Shown: in pieces, positions 1 through 8,784 of the stretch
How positions within the stretch are numbered: position 1 is the stretch's first letter
How the letters are laid out: each line of letters begins with the position of its first letter
DNA from: Halorubrum persicum
Lineage (GTDB): Archaea > Halobacteriota > Halobacteria > Halobacteriales > Haloferacaceae
DNA length: 64,000 nt
Assembly (NCBI RefSeq): GCF_002727125.1
Contig: NZ_NHOA01000084.1
Location: forward strand, 119,604-183,603
Direction of reading: 5' to 3'
Notes under the pieces: generated by a model
What the model was told of the DNA's origin: nothing
The model's input: only the letters and a program-made list of their open reading frames with translations
The model's database searches: none
Made by a program: the position numbers and the translations under genes

Positions 1-983
1 AGGAGAACGAGGCGCTCCTCCGCGAGGAGGCCGGGCTCGACGACGACGCCGGGGAGCCGTTCAAATCGGAGTTCAACCGCGAGGTCGGCAAGCGGGTCGG
101 TCGGCTCACGGACGCCGAAGTCTCCTTCGACCGCCCGGACGTGCAGTTCACGATCGACCTGGCCGAGGACGCGATCGACGCCAAGGTGAACTCCACGTTC
201 GTGTACGGGCGCTACCGGAAGCTCGAACGCGACATCCCCCAGACGGAGTGGCCCTGCCGGGAGTGTAAGGGCTCGGGACGGCAGGGCGCCGACCCCTGCG
301 ACCACTGCGGCGGCTCCGGCTACCTCTACGACGACAGCGTCGAGGAGTACACCGCGCCGATCGTCGAGGACGTGATGGACGGGACCGAGGCGACGTTCCA
401 CGGCGCGGGCCGCGAGGACGTGGACGCCCTGATGCTCGGCACCGGGCGCCCGTTCGTGATCGAGGTCGAGGAGCCCAGGCGCCGCCGGGTCGACGTGGAG
501 CGCCTGCAGGCCGACATCAACGCCTTCGCCGACGGCGCCGTGGAGGTCGAGGGGCTCCGGCTCGCGACGTACGACATGGTCGAGCGCGTGAAGGAGCACG
601 ACGCCGCGAAGCGCTACCGCGCGCAGGTGGCGTTCGACGCCGACGTCGAGGCCGACGCGCTCGCCGCCGCGGTCGGGGAGCTGGAGGGGACGACCGTCGA
701 GCAGTACACCCCGAACCGGGTGGACCATCGCCGGGCGAGCATGACGCGCGAGCGCGACGTGTACGAGGCGACCGCCGAGCTCGGCGACGCCCGACACGCG
801 ACCGTCGAGATCCACGGCGAGGGCGGACTCTACATCAAGGAGCTGATCTCCGGCGACGAGGGCCGGACGGAGCCGAGCCTCGCCGGCCTGCTCGGCGTCG
901 GCGCCGAAGTCACCGCGCTCGACGTGGTGGCCGTCGAGGGCGAAGCCGAGCCGTTCGAGCGCGAGGAGTTTTTCCGCGACTGA
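1..983 (+). CDS. pus10: tRNA pseudouridine synthase Pus10, 5' end outside window
   Basis: Archaeal Pus10 makes pseudouridine 54/55 in the T-loop of tRNA. The frame is open from base 3, with no start in the window, so the N-terminal part (zinc and THUMP-like region in the family) is missing. Visible are a CRECKGSG...CDHCGGSG cysteine cluster in the position where the family has conserved CxxC pairs, the catalytic-loop region GREDVDALMLGTGRPF with the presumed catalytic Asp, and the C-terminal KELISGDEGRTEPS motif typical of Pus10. It ends 54 bp before the stress-protein gene. An internal GTG at 141 is not needed as a start because upstream codons continue the family alignment. Confidence 0.93.
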   Translation, partial: ENEALLREEAGLDDDAGEPFKSEFNREVGKRVGRLTDAEVSFDRPDVQFTIDLAEDAIDAKVNSTFVYGRYRKLERDIPQTEWPCRECKGSGRQGADPCDHCGGSGYLYDDSVEEYTAPIVEDVMDGTEATFHGAGREDVDALMLGTGRPFVIEVEEPRRRRVDVERLQADINAFADGAVEVEGLRLATYDMVERVKEHDAAKRYRAQVAFDADVEADALAAAVGELEGTTVEQYTPNRVDHRRASMTRERDVYEATAELGDARHATVEIHGEGGLYIKELISGDEGRTEPSLAGLLGVGAEVTALDVVAVEGEAEPFEREEFFRD

Positions 984-1012
984 CACGTCGGCTGCGGGAC
1001 CAACGGGATTTA

Positions 1013-1028
1013 TCAGACGCACGTCTGA
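1013..1028. promoter_or_regulatory. Palindrome between TATA-like box and Usp start
   Basis: Seven-base arms TCAGACG and CGTCTGA are separated by two bases. The site lies between a TATA-like GATTTA (1007-1012) and the ATG at 1038, where a haloarchaeal leaderless transcript would begin. That position suits a repressor site for the downstream stress-protein gene. It is also just after the pus10 stop, so an RNA hairpin is an alternative, although no T-run follows. Confidence 0.45.
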
Positions 1029-1037
1029 CGATAGGGC

Positions 1038-1736
1038 ATGAACGGGAGCGACGCCGACGGTGGGGGCGGCGGAGCGACTGGGTCGCAGATGGACGGAGAC
1101 ACCGGCTCAGGGAGATTGAACGCCGAGACCGCTGACACCGACGCCACGGTCGGCGATCCGATCGTCGAGTCGACCGTGGCGGAGGCGGCCGCGTCGGCGC
1201 CCGCCGCGGCCGACACGACGCTCGAAGGCCTCGACCGCGCGTCGCGTCCGGACCGCGTTTCGTCGGTCCTCGTCGCCGTCGGTCACGGTCCGCACTCGGG
1301 GGCGACCGTCGACGTGGCGCGGGCGCTCGCGGACGCGACCGACGCGTGGCTCGAGCTGTTTCACGTCGTCCCCACCGACGCTGCGCTCGCGGACGCTCAA
1401 ACGGGTGCCGACGGGGGCGCAGGCGCCGACGCCCGGGAGGCGGGAGGCGGCGAGCGCGACGACTACGCCGCGACCGGGGAACGAGTCCTCGACGCCGCCC
1501 GCGACCGACTCGGGGAGTTCGACCGGGTCGACCGCTGGCTGGTCGAGGACCGGTCGGCCGCGGGCGCGATCGTCGAGCAGTCGCCGTACTACGACCTCGT
1601 GGTCGTCGGGGCTCCCACGACCGGGACGGTCGGGCGCTTCGTGTTCGGCTCCACGACCGACACCGTCGTCGACGACGCCGCGGTCCCCGTGGTCGTCGTC
1701 GAGGCGGACGGGGACGCCGCGCTCGACGGCGCGTAG
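1038..1736 (+). CDS. Universal stress protein (UspA family) with long acidic N-terminal tail
   Basis: A single Usp domain (about residues 73-225) starts at the beta strand SSVLVAVGHG and ends with LVVVGAPTTGTVGRFVFGSTTDTVV followed by the VPVVVVE strand. This resembles the nucleotide-binding GxxG-x9-GS motif of ATP-binding Usp proteins. The first 70 residues are Gly/Asp/Ala-rich, predicted disordered, and absent from a minimal Usp of about 145 aa, so the true start could be internal. The ATG at 1038 is preferred because a TATA-like element lies 26-31 bp upstream. Usp proteins in haloarchaea are cytosolic and of mostly unknown specificity. Confidence 0.8.
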   Translation: MNGSDADGGGGGATGSQMDGDTGSGRLNAETADTDATVGDPIVESTVAEAAASAPAAADTTLEGLDRASRPDRVSSVLVAVGHGPHSGATVDVARALADATDAWLELFHVVPTDAALADAQTGADGGAGADAREAGGGERDDYAATGERVLDAARDRLGEFDRVDRWLVEDRSAAGAIVEQSPYYDLVVVGAPTTGTVGRFVFGSTTDTVVDDAAVPVVVVEADGDAALDGA

Positions 1737-1815
1737 AGCGGTTCCCGTCGCGACCCTTTCCGGGCGAGATGGCCGAGATACAAGCATAAAGTAGCTATGC
1801 CACGCACCCCCCGGT

Positions 1816-2289
1816 ATGGCCGACGAAGCGATCGACGACGTGGATAGGGCGATCCTGTACGCGTTACAGGAGGACGCTCGGAACATGTCGTCCGGAGACA
1901 TCGCGGAGCGAACCGGCACGTCCGACAGCACCGTCCGGAAGCGCATCCAGCGCCTCGAGTCCGACGGGATCATCAAGGGGTACAGCGCCGAGGTGGACTT
2001 CCAGGGGTCGGGGTATCCGCTCCGGATGCTGCTCTACTGCACCGCATCGATACCCGAGCGCGGCGACCGCATCCCGGAGATCCTGGCGATCGACGGCGTC
2101 GTCTCGGTCCAGGAGCTGGTCACCGGCGAACAGAACCTCCTCGTGACGGTGGTCGGCGAATCGGACGACGACATCACGCCCGTCGCGCAGGAGCTCCTCG
2201 ACATGGGGCTCACGGTCGCCGACGAGGTGCTCGTTCGGAGCCACGAGACGACGCCGTTCGGCAGGTTCGACGCCGAGACCGATTCGTAG
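1816..2289 (+). CDS. Lrp/AsnC family transcriptional regulator
   Basis: The 157-aa protein has the two parts of an Lrp/AsnC regulator. The N-terminal winged helix-turn-helix starts at DVDRAILYALQEDAR, with recognition helix around SDSTVRKRIQRLESDG. The C-terminal RAM ligand-binding and oligomerisation domain follows from about residue 65 (LLYCTASIPERG... VVSVQELVTGEQNLLVTVVG). A TATA-like ATAAAGTA about 28 bp before the ATG fits a leaderless transcript. The target is unknown. Its divergent-free position before an amidohydrolase on the other strand gives no clear clue. Confidence 0.9.
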   Translation: MADEAIDDVDRAILYALQEDARNMSSGDIAERTGTSDSTVRKRIQRLESDGIIKGYSAEVDFQGSGYPLRMLLYCTASIPERGDRIPEILAIDGVVSVQELVTGEQNLLVTVVGESDDDITPVAQELLDMGLTVADEVLVRSHETTPFGRFDAETDS

Positions 2290-2300
2290 CCGGGGGCCCG

Positions 2301-3317
2301 CTATCCGACGACCCGGTTGACGTCGAGCGCGGTCGCGCGCCGGACGACCGCCTCCACCGGGTCGACCGAGTCGGCCAGATTGTCCGACGCGCCGTCGAGG
2401 ACGAGGAGCGACGCCCGGCGGCCGGGCGCGATGACGCCGCAGTCGAGCCCCGCGATCTCGGCCCCGGCGGCGGTGGCCATCCGCAACACCTCGCGGGCGG
2501 TCACGTCGAACCGCGTCGCCGTGTACGCCATCTCGCGGAACATCGACGGCACGTTCAACATCACGTTGTCGGTGCCGAGCGCGACCGTCGTGTGTTCGAG
2601 CAGGTCCCGGATCGGCGCGTCGCCGACGCCGAGGACGGTGTTCGCGCGGGGACACACCGCGATCGGGACCGACTGGTCCGCGACGCGTTCGAGGTGCTCC
2701 CGCTCCGCGTGCACCATGTGAACGAGCAGGTCCGGGTCCAGGTCGAGCGCCGGGTGGATGTCGGTCGCGTCCGGTTCGCCCGCGTGGATGGCGAAGGGAA
2801 CCCCGCGGTCGGCGCACGCGGCGCGTTGGTCCGCGAACTCGTTGTCGTTCGCCCCCGACGCGCCGTATCCGTCGGCGACGTCGAGGACGGCGGCGTCGTC
2901 GCTCCCGAAGATGAACGGGTCGACGGCGACCGATGAGGCGGCCTCGCGGAGCGCCCGCGCCCCGTACACGCCGTTCTCGCGGAAGTCGAGACACGAGACC
3001 GTTCCGGTCTGTCGCATGAACCGAAGGGTTCGCCGCATCGCCGCCACGAGGTCGGCGCGATCGGCGGCCGCCAGCCGCCGGTGTTTGCGGCTGTCCGGCG
3101 GGGCCACCGCCTCGTCGAGCGACAGCCCGACGGCGGCGTCCTTCGCCACGGAGTCGCCGAGGTGCGTGTGGGCGTTGACGAACGCCGGCAGGACGATGTC
3201 CGTCGACTCGGTGTCGGCCTCCTCGATCGCCTCGATCCGACCGTCCTCGACGACGAGGCGGCCGCGGATCGGCTCGAACGACTCCCCGGCGAGGATCGTC
3301 CCCGTGACTTCCTCCAT
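2301..3317 (-). CDS. Amidohydrolase family protein (cytosine/guanine/SAH deaminase-like)
   Basis: This is a metal-dependent hydrolase of the TIM-barrel amidohydrolase superfamily, probably deaminating a purine- or adenosine-type substrate. Visible metal ligands are the NAHTHLGD motif (HxH), FAIHAGE, a later LVHMVHAE histidine, and GTDNVMLN with the metal-binding Asp. A small N-terminal beta domain (GTILAGESFEPIRGRLVVEDGRI) and a C-terminal one (GRRASLLVLDG) pack as in this family. The ATG at 3317 is chosen over the one at 3365 because the family N-terminus starts here and a TATA-like CATATCG lies about 26 bp upstream. The exact substrate cannot be read from the sequence. Confidence 0.88.
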   Translation of the reverse strand: MEEVTGTILAGESFEPIRGRLVVEDGRIEAIEEADTESTDIVLPAFVNAHTHLGDSVAKDAAVGLSLDEAVAPPDSRKHRRLAAADRADLVAAMRRTLRFMRQTGTVSCLDFRENGVYGARALREAASSVAVDPFIFGSDDAAVLDVADGYGASGANDNEFADQRAACADRGVPFAIHAGEPDATDIHPALDLDPDLLVHMVHAEREHLERVADQSVPIAVCPRANTVLGVGDAPIRDLLEHTTVALGTDNVMLNVPSMFREMAYTATRFDVTAREVLRMATAAGAEIAGLDCGVIAPGRRASLLVLDGASDNLADSVDPVEAVVRRATALDVNRVVG

Positions 3318-3680
3318 ACGGGCACACCGGGGCCGGTAACGATATGGTTTTCTGAACGCGCACATCGAACGACTCGGTAATTATCTCCCCCTTCCGGTGC
3401 CGGGTCGCCGCGGCAGACGGACCGGCCCGGAGCGGGACCGACGGTGAGACACCTCTCAGCGCGCGGTCGATCCGCGGAACGAGAAACGGAAACGGAGCGG
3501 CTGACGCTCCCGACCTCGAATCCATAATGTTTTATAATGTTCTATTACCCACCGTATTTCGAACGTTTTGTGAGTATAGATAGATTTAATAGACAATCTG
3601 TTCTTTACTGTGAGCGAAGACGACCAGTCCCGGTCCGGCGGCGCGCGTCGGCACCGCGGGACGGTCGGACGGACTGAACG
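3318..3680. promoter_or_regulatory. Gene-free region: promoters for amidohydrolase and dab operon
   Basis: This 363-bp stretch contains no convincing coding frame. Its left end holds the leftward TATA-like box of the amidohydrolase. From about 3520 to 3610 the DNA is clearly more AT-rich than its surroundings. It contains a direct repeat ATAATGTT at 3524-3531 and 3534-3541 (10 bp apart, one helical turn) and a TATA-like TTTAAT at 3585-3590, which would give the dab transcript a leader of roughly 70 nt. The in-phase repeat next to a promoter looks like an activator or repressor site, which is an inference. Confidence 0.5.
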
Positions 3681-5146
3681 ATGGCAGGATCCACCTCGAA
3701 ACCGACGGTCGGAGCGCTTCCGGACACGGCGGCGGAGTCGCCGTACGTGCCCGCCGCACTCACGCTGCTCATGTGGTCGCTGTTCGCCACGAGCGTTGCG
3801 GTCCTCTTCGCGCGAGTCCGATTCGGCTTCGCTCCGGAGATTCCCGGCGTGATCGCCGTCGACGGACTGACCGTCCTGATGTGGGTGGTCGTCGCCTTCT
3901 TCGGCGGGATCGTCCTCAGCTACTCCCGCCGCTACATGGCGGGGAGCGCCCACGAGACGACGTTCTTCCTCGCCGTGTTCGGGTTCGCGGCGACCGTGAT
4001 GACGCTCGTCGCCGCCGACCACCTCGCCCTGTTCGGGCTGCTGTGGCTGGCGATGGGGCTGGTGATGGCGACGCTGATCGGCATCGTCAGCGAGTGGGAG
4101 CAGGCGCAGGCGGCCGCGGCGGTCGCCCGGCGGTACTTCGTCGCGAGCAGCGCGCTCCTCGGCGTCGCGCTGGCGGCGCTCTGGTGGGCGACCGGCGCGA
4201 CGACGATCTCCGGGGTCGCGGCGGCCGCCGGGACGCTCGGCGGTCCGGTCTGGCTCGTCGCCGCCGCCGCGCTCGTCCTCGCGGCGATGATCCAATCGGC
4301 GCTCGTCCCGTTCCACGGCTGGCTGCTCTCGTCGATGACCGCCCCCACGCCGGCGGCGTCTTGCTGGTCCGCTTCGCCCCGGTCGTCACGGTCAGCGAGG
4401 CCCTCATGCTCGCGATCGTCGCGGTCGGTGCGACCAGCGCGCTGCTCGGAAAGCTCCTCAAATCCGTCCGCCCCGACGTGAAGAGCAAGCTCGGCTGCTC
4501 GACGGTCGGACAGATGGGGTTCATGATCATGCAGGCCGGGCTCGGGTTCTTCGGAGCGGCCCTCACCCACCTCATCCTGCACGGGTTTTACAAGGCCTAC
4601 CAGTTCCTCAGCTCGGGCGCACAGGTCGAGCGGACGACCCCGGACAAAAAGGCGGGCCGCTCGGCGGACGGCTCCGCCGTCGCCGCCGTCGCCGCGACCC
4701 TGGCGACCGGACTGGCGGGCGGCGCGGTGTTCGTCCTGCTAACCGGGAAGGGGACGAGCGTCGACAGCGGCCTCCTGCTCGTCCTGTTCGTCGTGTTCAC
4801 CACCCTCCACGCGGCGCGCGGCGCGGTGGGGCGGTCGTCGCTCCCGGCGACGGTTCGCTACGGGGCGGTGCCGCTGGTGTTCCTCCCGGCCATCGCGCTG
4901 TACGCGCTCGTGTACCGTGGCGTCTCGGCGGCTCTGACCGGCGTCCCGGTCGTCACGGCGCCGACGGAGCTGACCGCGCTCCACGGCCTCGTGGCCGTCG
5001 CCTTCCTCGGCACGTACGTCGCGATCGAGGCGGGCGTCCACGAGCGGAGCCGGCGGCTGTACGTCGCGCTCCTGAACGCGAGCCAACCCTCGCCCGGCAC
5101 CCTGCTGACGAACGCTGAAGAGTACGACGACGGAGGCGCCCAATGA
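3681..5146 (+). pseudogene. dabB: dabB-like proton-pumping subunit of inorganic carbon transporter, frameshifted
   Basis: The DAB complex couples an ion gradient to capture of CO2/bicarbonate. DabB is its NuoL/MrpA-like membrane subunit. Two overlapping frames are needed: 3681 to about 4350 encodes the first half with many membrane helices, up to FHGWLLSSMTAPTP, and from about 4352 another frame continues with GGVLLVRFAPVVT through the remaining helices to the stop at 5144-5146. In relatives the join reads TAPTP-(V)SALLHAGFVNA-GGVLL, so about 12 residues including the conserved His region are missing and the frame shifts. The junction is at an ACGCCGG repeat unit (4347-4353). No in-frame start lies upstream of 3681, because a TGA sits at 3675. 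It is either a real inactivating deletion or an assembly error. dabA overlaps its stop by 4 nt. Confidence 0.85.
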
Positions 5147-7578
5147 GCACCCAAACCACCATCGAAGACGGTATCGACGACGCGGCGGCGACGGTCGGGT
5201 CGGTCTGGCCGATCCACTCGTTCGTGACCGCCAACCCCCTCTCGGGGTTCGAAGACCTGCCGTTCGGCGAGGCGGTGACGCAGGCCGCCGACCTGCTTGG
5301 CGGCCGCGGCTACCCGAGCCGCGAGGCGTTCCGGGCGGCGCTCGACGACGGCCGGATCGACCCGGACGCGCTCGAATCGGAACTCGCCGACCGCGGCTAC
5401 GAGGCCGATCCGGCGACCCTGCTCGAACGCATCGACACGAGCGTCGAGTCGGAGCCGACGGACGACGGCACCGACGCCGAGCGCGTCGACCGCGTGCTGT
5501 CGAAGTGGCTGTCCGCCTTCCTCGACGAGGGCCACGCCAAGTGGTCGATGCCGGACCGCGACGACGGGTTCTACGCCGCCTTCAGGGAGGTCGCCCCGCA
5601 CGACGCCGAGGTCCCCGATTCGGGGGTCGTCGCGTCGCTGCCCGCGGACCCGATCGAGGCCATCGAGGCCGCCCTGGAGCCGTACCCGGAGGGGCAGTGG
5701 GTGCCCGTCTTCGAAGAGCAGCTGGCGGCGCTCCCGGGGTGGACCGGACTCATCAAGCAGCGCGCGGACGACGAGGGGGCGTGGCAGTCGGCGTGCCCGA
5801 TCACGCTCACGGAGTACCTCGCGGTCCGCCTCGCGCTCCTCGACGGGGTCGGCGTCGACCTCGAGCCGTCCACGGGGCCCGACGCTCCCGGCACCGACTC
5901 GTCCGACGAGCTCGCCGAGGCGTTCCTGAGCGCGTGGGAGGCGAGCTACCGGTCCGAGGTCGTCGAGCGCGTCGCCGCCGAGAGTCGGGAGCGGGCCAAC
6001 AGCGAGCCGTCGGGTCGCCCCGACGCGCAGCTGGTGTTCTGTATCGACACCCGCTCGGAGGTGATCCGCCGGCACATCGAGGCCGCGGGCGCGTACGAGA
6101 CCCACGGCTACGCCGGCTTCTTCGGCGTCCCGATGGAGTATCGGGGGTACGACGCGGCGGCTCCGGTCGACGCCTGCCCGCCCATCGTCGACGCGGAACA
6201 CCGCATCAGCGAGGTTCCGACCGACGATGACACGCGGGAGCGTCACGACCGGTGGTCGAGCGTCCGCGAGGTCGCGGGCGAGGTCGTCGCGAAGCTGAAG
6301 GCGAACCCCGCCAGCGCCTTCGGCTTCGTCGAGAACGCCGGGAGCGGCTACGGGCTGGCGCTCGCGGCGCGCACGCTCGTCCCCGGTCGCGTCCGCGACC
6401 TGCTGGACACCGCCGACGCGGCGGTGCCCGACGACCACGAGTTCTGCGAGCAGATCGTCCAGCACCAGCACACCCACGCCGACGGGCTTCCGGTGGGGCT
6501 GACCCGCGAGGAGAAGGTCGAGTACGCCGCGACCGCCTTCGAGCTGATGGGCTGGACCGAGTTCGGTCGGCTCGTCGTGTTCACCGGCCACGCGAGCGAG
6601 ACGGCGAACAATCCGTACGACGCGAGCCTCGACTGCGGCGCGTGCGCCGGCAGCCCCGGCGGGCCGAACGCCCGCGTCCTGGCGACGATCTGCGCCGACC
6701 CCGACGTGAAGGCGGCGCTGCGTGAGCGCGGCTTCGAGATCCCCGAGGACACCGTCTTCCTCGCCGGCGAGCACAACACGACGACCGACGAGATCGAGCT
6801 CTACGGCGACGTGCCCGAGAGCCACAAGGCGGACCTCGACCGGCTGCGCGCGGACCTCGCGGTCGCCCGCGAGAACGCGACCGCGGAGCGCGCCGAGTCG
6901 ATGGGGAGCGACCCGGCGGCGAGCGTCGACGAGACCGAGCGCCGCGCCGCCGACTGGGCCGAGACGCGCCCCGAGTGGGGGTTGGCGGGCAACGCCGGCT
7001 TCGTCGTCGGTCCGCGCGCGCTGACGAGCGACCTCGACCTCGACGGCCGCGCCTTCCTCCACTCGTACGACTGGTCGACCGACCCCGAGGGGGACGCGCT
7101 GGAGGCGATCCTCGCGGGGCCGATGGTCGTCACCCAGTGGATCAACGCCCAGTACTACTTCTCGACCGTCGACAACGCGGTGTACGGGAGCGGGTCGAAG
7201 GTGACACACAACCCCGTCGGCAACGTCGGCGTCTATCAGGGGAACGGCGGCGACCTGATGACCGGGCTCCCGCTCCAGTCGCTGATGGCCGACGCCGACG
7301 ATCCGTACCACCAGCCGCTCCGCCTCTCGACGGTCGTCCACGCGCCGGTCGAGCGCGTCACGGACGCCCTCGCCGACAACGAGGCGGTCACCGGACTGCT
7401 GGACAACGACTGGCTCTCGCTGACGGTCGTCGACCCGACGCGGGACCACCGCGCGTTCGAGTACGAGCGCGACATGGAGTGGCAGCCGGTGTCCGACCCG
7501 TCCGCGACCGAGCCGGCCGCGGCCGAGCCCGAGGCGCCGAGCGCGCCCGAACCCGCGCCCGCGACGGCGGACGACTGA
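5143..7578 (+). CDS. dabA: DabA (DUF2309/UPF0753), carbonic-anhydrase-like subunit of inorganic carbon transporter
   Basis: DabA is the large cytoplasmic subunit that works with DabB to trap inorganic carbon at the membrane. The 811-aa length is normal. The zinc site known from the family as C-x-D and H-x14-C is intact: FCIDTRSE gives Cys300 and Asp302, and His483 (TGHASE) is followed by Cys498 (SLDCGACAG). The start PIHSFVTANPLSGFEDLPF is the conserved N-terminal motif. The last 30 residues are a Pro/Ala/Glu-rich tail. The ATG overlaps the dabB stop (ATGA), which implies translational coupling. With its partner broken, its activity in this strain is doubtful unless another NuoL-like protein substitutes. 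Confidence 0.92.
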   Translation: MSTQTTIEDGIDDAAATVGSVWPIHSFVTANPLSGFEDLPFGEAVTQAADLLGGRGYPSREAFRAALDDGRIDPDALESELADRGYEADPATLLERIDTSVESEPTDDGTDAERVDRVLSKWLSAFLDEGHAKWSMPDRDDGFYAAFREVAPHDAEVPDSGVVASLPADPIEAIEAALEPYPEGQWVPVFEEQLAALPGWTGLIKQRADDEGAWQSACPITLTEYLAVRLALLDGVGVDLEPSTGPDAPGTDSSDELAEAFLSAWEASYRSEVVERVAAESRERANSEPSGRPDAQLVFCIDTRSEVIRRHIEAAGAYETHGYAGFFGVPMEYRGYDAAAPVDACPPIVDAEHRISEVPTDDDTRERHDRWSSVREVAGEVVAKLKANPASAFGFVENAGSGYGLALAARTLVPGRVRDLLDTADAAVPDDHEFCEQIVQHQHTHADGLPVGLTREEKVEYAATAFELMGWTEFGRLVVFTGHASETANNPYDASLDCGACAGSPGGPNARVLATICADPDVKAALRERGFEIPEDTVFLAGEHNTTTDEIELYGDVPESHKADLDRLRADLAVARENATAERAESMGSDPAASVDETERRAADWAETRPEWGLAGNAGFVVGPRALTSDLDLDGRAFLHSYDWSTDPEGDALEAILAGPMVVTQWINAQYYFSTVDNAVYGSGSKVTHNPVGNVGVYQGNGGDLMTGLPLQSLMADADDPYHQPLRLSTVVHAPVERVTDALADNEAVTGLLDNDWLSLTVVDPTRDHRAFEYERDMEWQPVSDPSATEPAAAEPEAPSAPEPAPATADD

Positions 7579-7640
7579 CTCGGACCGGCGTCTCTCACCC
7601 CTTCCTGTCGCGTGCTATCGGTTCCCGCCCCGGCGACAGC

Positions 7641-7696
7641 GTTATACCGATGTACATACTTGTACATCACAACGCGGAACACTACATCGGTGTACA
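7641..7696 (+). promoter_or_regulatory. trp operon control region with three TGTACA boxes
   Basis: A TATA-like GTTATA at 7641-7646 is followed by the perfect inverted repeat GATGTACA-TACT-TGTACATC (7649-7668). The related site TACA-TCGG-TGTA (7683-7694) is centred 30 bp further on, about three helical turns, and ends three bases before the trpD ATG. TGTACA occurs at 7651, 7661 and 7691. TGTACA is the known TRP box bound by the tryptophan-sensing repressor TrpY in Methanothermobacter. Its presence before a trp operon here suggests similar control, but that link is an inference. Confidence 0.7.
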
Positions 7697-7698
7697 CA

Positions 7699-8784
7699 AT
7701 GAATATCAACGACACGGTCGAGCACGTGACGGACGGGGCGGACCTGACGGTCGACGAGGCGCGCGAGGCCGCGCGGCTCGTCTTCGAGGAGGCGACCGAC
7801 GCGCAGATCGGCGCGCTGCTCGCCGCGCTCCGCGCGAAGGGGGAGACGGAGGCGGAGATCGCGGGGTTCGCGCAGGGGATGCGCAGCGCCGCGCGGACGA
7901 TCGAGCCCGACCGGGAGCCGCTCGTGGACACCTGCGGGACCGGGGGCGACGACTACGACACGATCAACGTCTCGACGACGGCCGCGATCGTGGCCGCGGG
8001 CGCCGGCGTCCCGGTCGCCAAACACGGTAACTACTCGGTCTCCTCCTCCTCCGGGAGCGCCGACGTGTTGGAGGTCGCCGGGGCCGACATCGAGGCCGAG
8101 CCGCCGGCGGTCGAGGACGCCATCGAGGACGACGGGATCGGGTTCATGCTCGCGCCGGTGTTCCACCCGGCGATGAAGGCCGTCATCGCCCCCCGGAAGG
8201 AGCTCGGGATGCGGACGATCTTCAACGTGCTCGGGCCGCTCACCAACCCCGCCGGCGCCGACGCGCAGGTGCTCGGCGTGTACGACCCGGAGCTGGTCAC
8301 CCTCATCGCGCGGTCGCTCGCGCACATGCCCGTCGAGCGCGCCCTCGTCGTCCACGGCGCGGGAATGGACGAGATCGGGATCCACGACGAGACGGTCGCC
8401 GCCGAGATCGACGGCGACGAGGTGCGGGAGTTCACCATCACCCCCGACGATCTGGGCCTCGACCGCGCCCCGATCGAGGACGTCTCGGGCGGGACGCCCG
8501 AGGAGAACGCGGCCGACCTCCGCGGGATCGTCGACGGCTCCGTGACGGGCCCTAAACGCGACCTCGTGCTGGCGAACGCGGGCGCGGCGATCTACGTCGC
8601 CGGCGAGGCCGACACGCTCGCGGCGGGCGTCGAGCGCGCGGCCGAGGCGATCGACGCCGGCGCGGCCGCGGAGAAGTTCGCGGCCCTCTGCGGTGACGAG
8701 GGGGCGGTGGCGGACAGCGGCGAGGCGGCCGCCGCGGACGCCGGGGCCGCATCAACGGCCGTCGGCCCGGAGGACGACGACTGA
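7699..8784 (+). CDS. trpD: Anthranilate phosphoribosyltransferase
   Basis: TrpD joins PRPP and anthranilate in the second committed step of tryptophan synthesis. Visible family motifs are DTCGTGGDDYDTINVST (PRPP and Mg binding), VAKHGNYSVSSSSGSADVLE, and FNVLGPLTNPAGA. The C-terminus has a nonconserved Ala/Gly/Asp tail of about 30 residues. The ATG at 7699 is chosen over upstream in-frame codons because the family N-terminus begins with the NDTVEHV helix and because the operators sit directly before it. This is the first gene of a four-gene operon in which each gene overlaps the next by 1-4 nt. Confidence 0.95.
   Translation: MNINDTVEHVTDGADLTVDEAREAARLVFEEATDAQIGALLAALRAKGETEAEIAGFAQGMRSAARTIEPDREPLVDTCGTGGDDYDTINVSTTAAIVAAGAGVPVAKHGNYSVSSSSGSADVLEVAGADIEAEPPAVEDAIEDDGIGFMLAPVFHPAMKAVIAPRKELGMRTIFNVLGPLTNPAGADAQVLGVYDPELVTLIARSLAHMPVERALVVHGAGMDEIGIHDETVAAEIDGDEVREFTITPDDLGLDRAPIEDVSGGTPEENAADLRGIVDGSVTGPKRDLVLANAGAAIYVAGEADTLAAGVERAAEAIDAGAAAEKFAALCGDEGAVADSGEAAAADAGAASTAVGPEDDD

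Noticed and set aside
4858..7449. Open frame of 863 codons on the minus strand across dabA
   Set aside because: It is antisense to an intact dabA with a clear zinc site; such long Arg/Val/Gly-rich antisense frames are expected in GC-rich haloarchaeal DNA.
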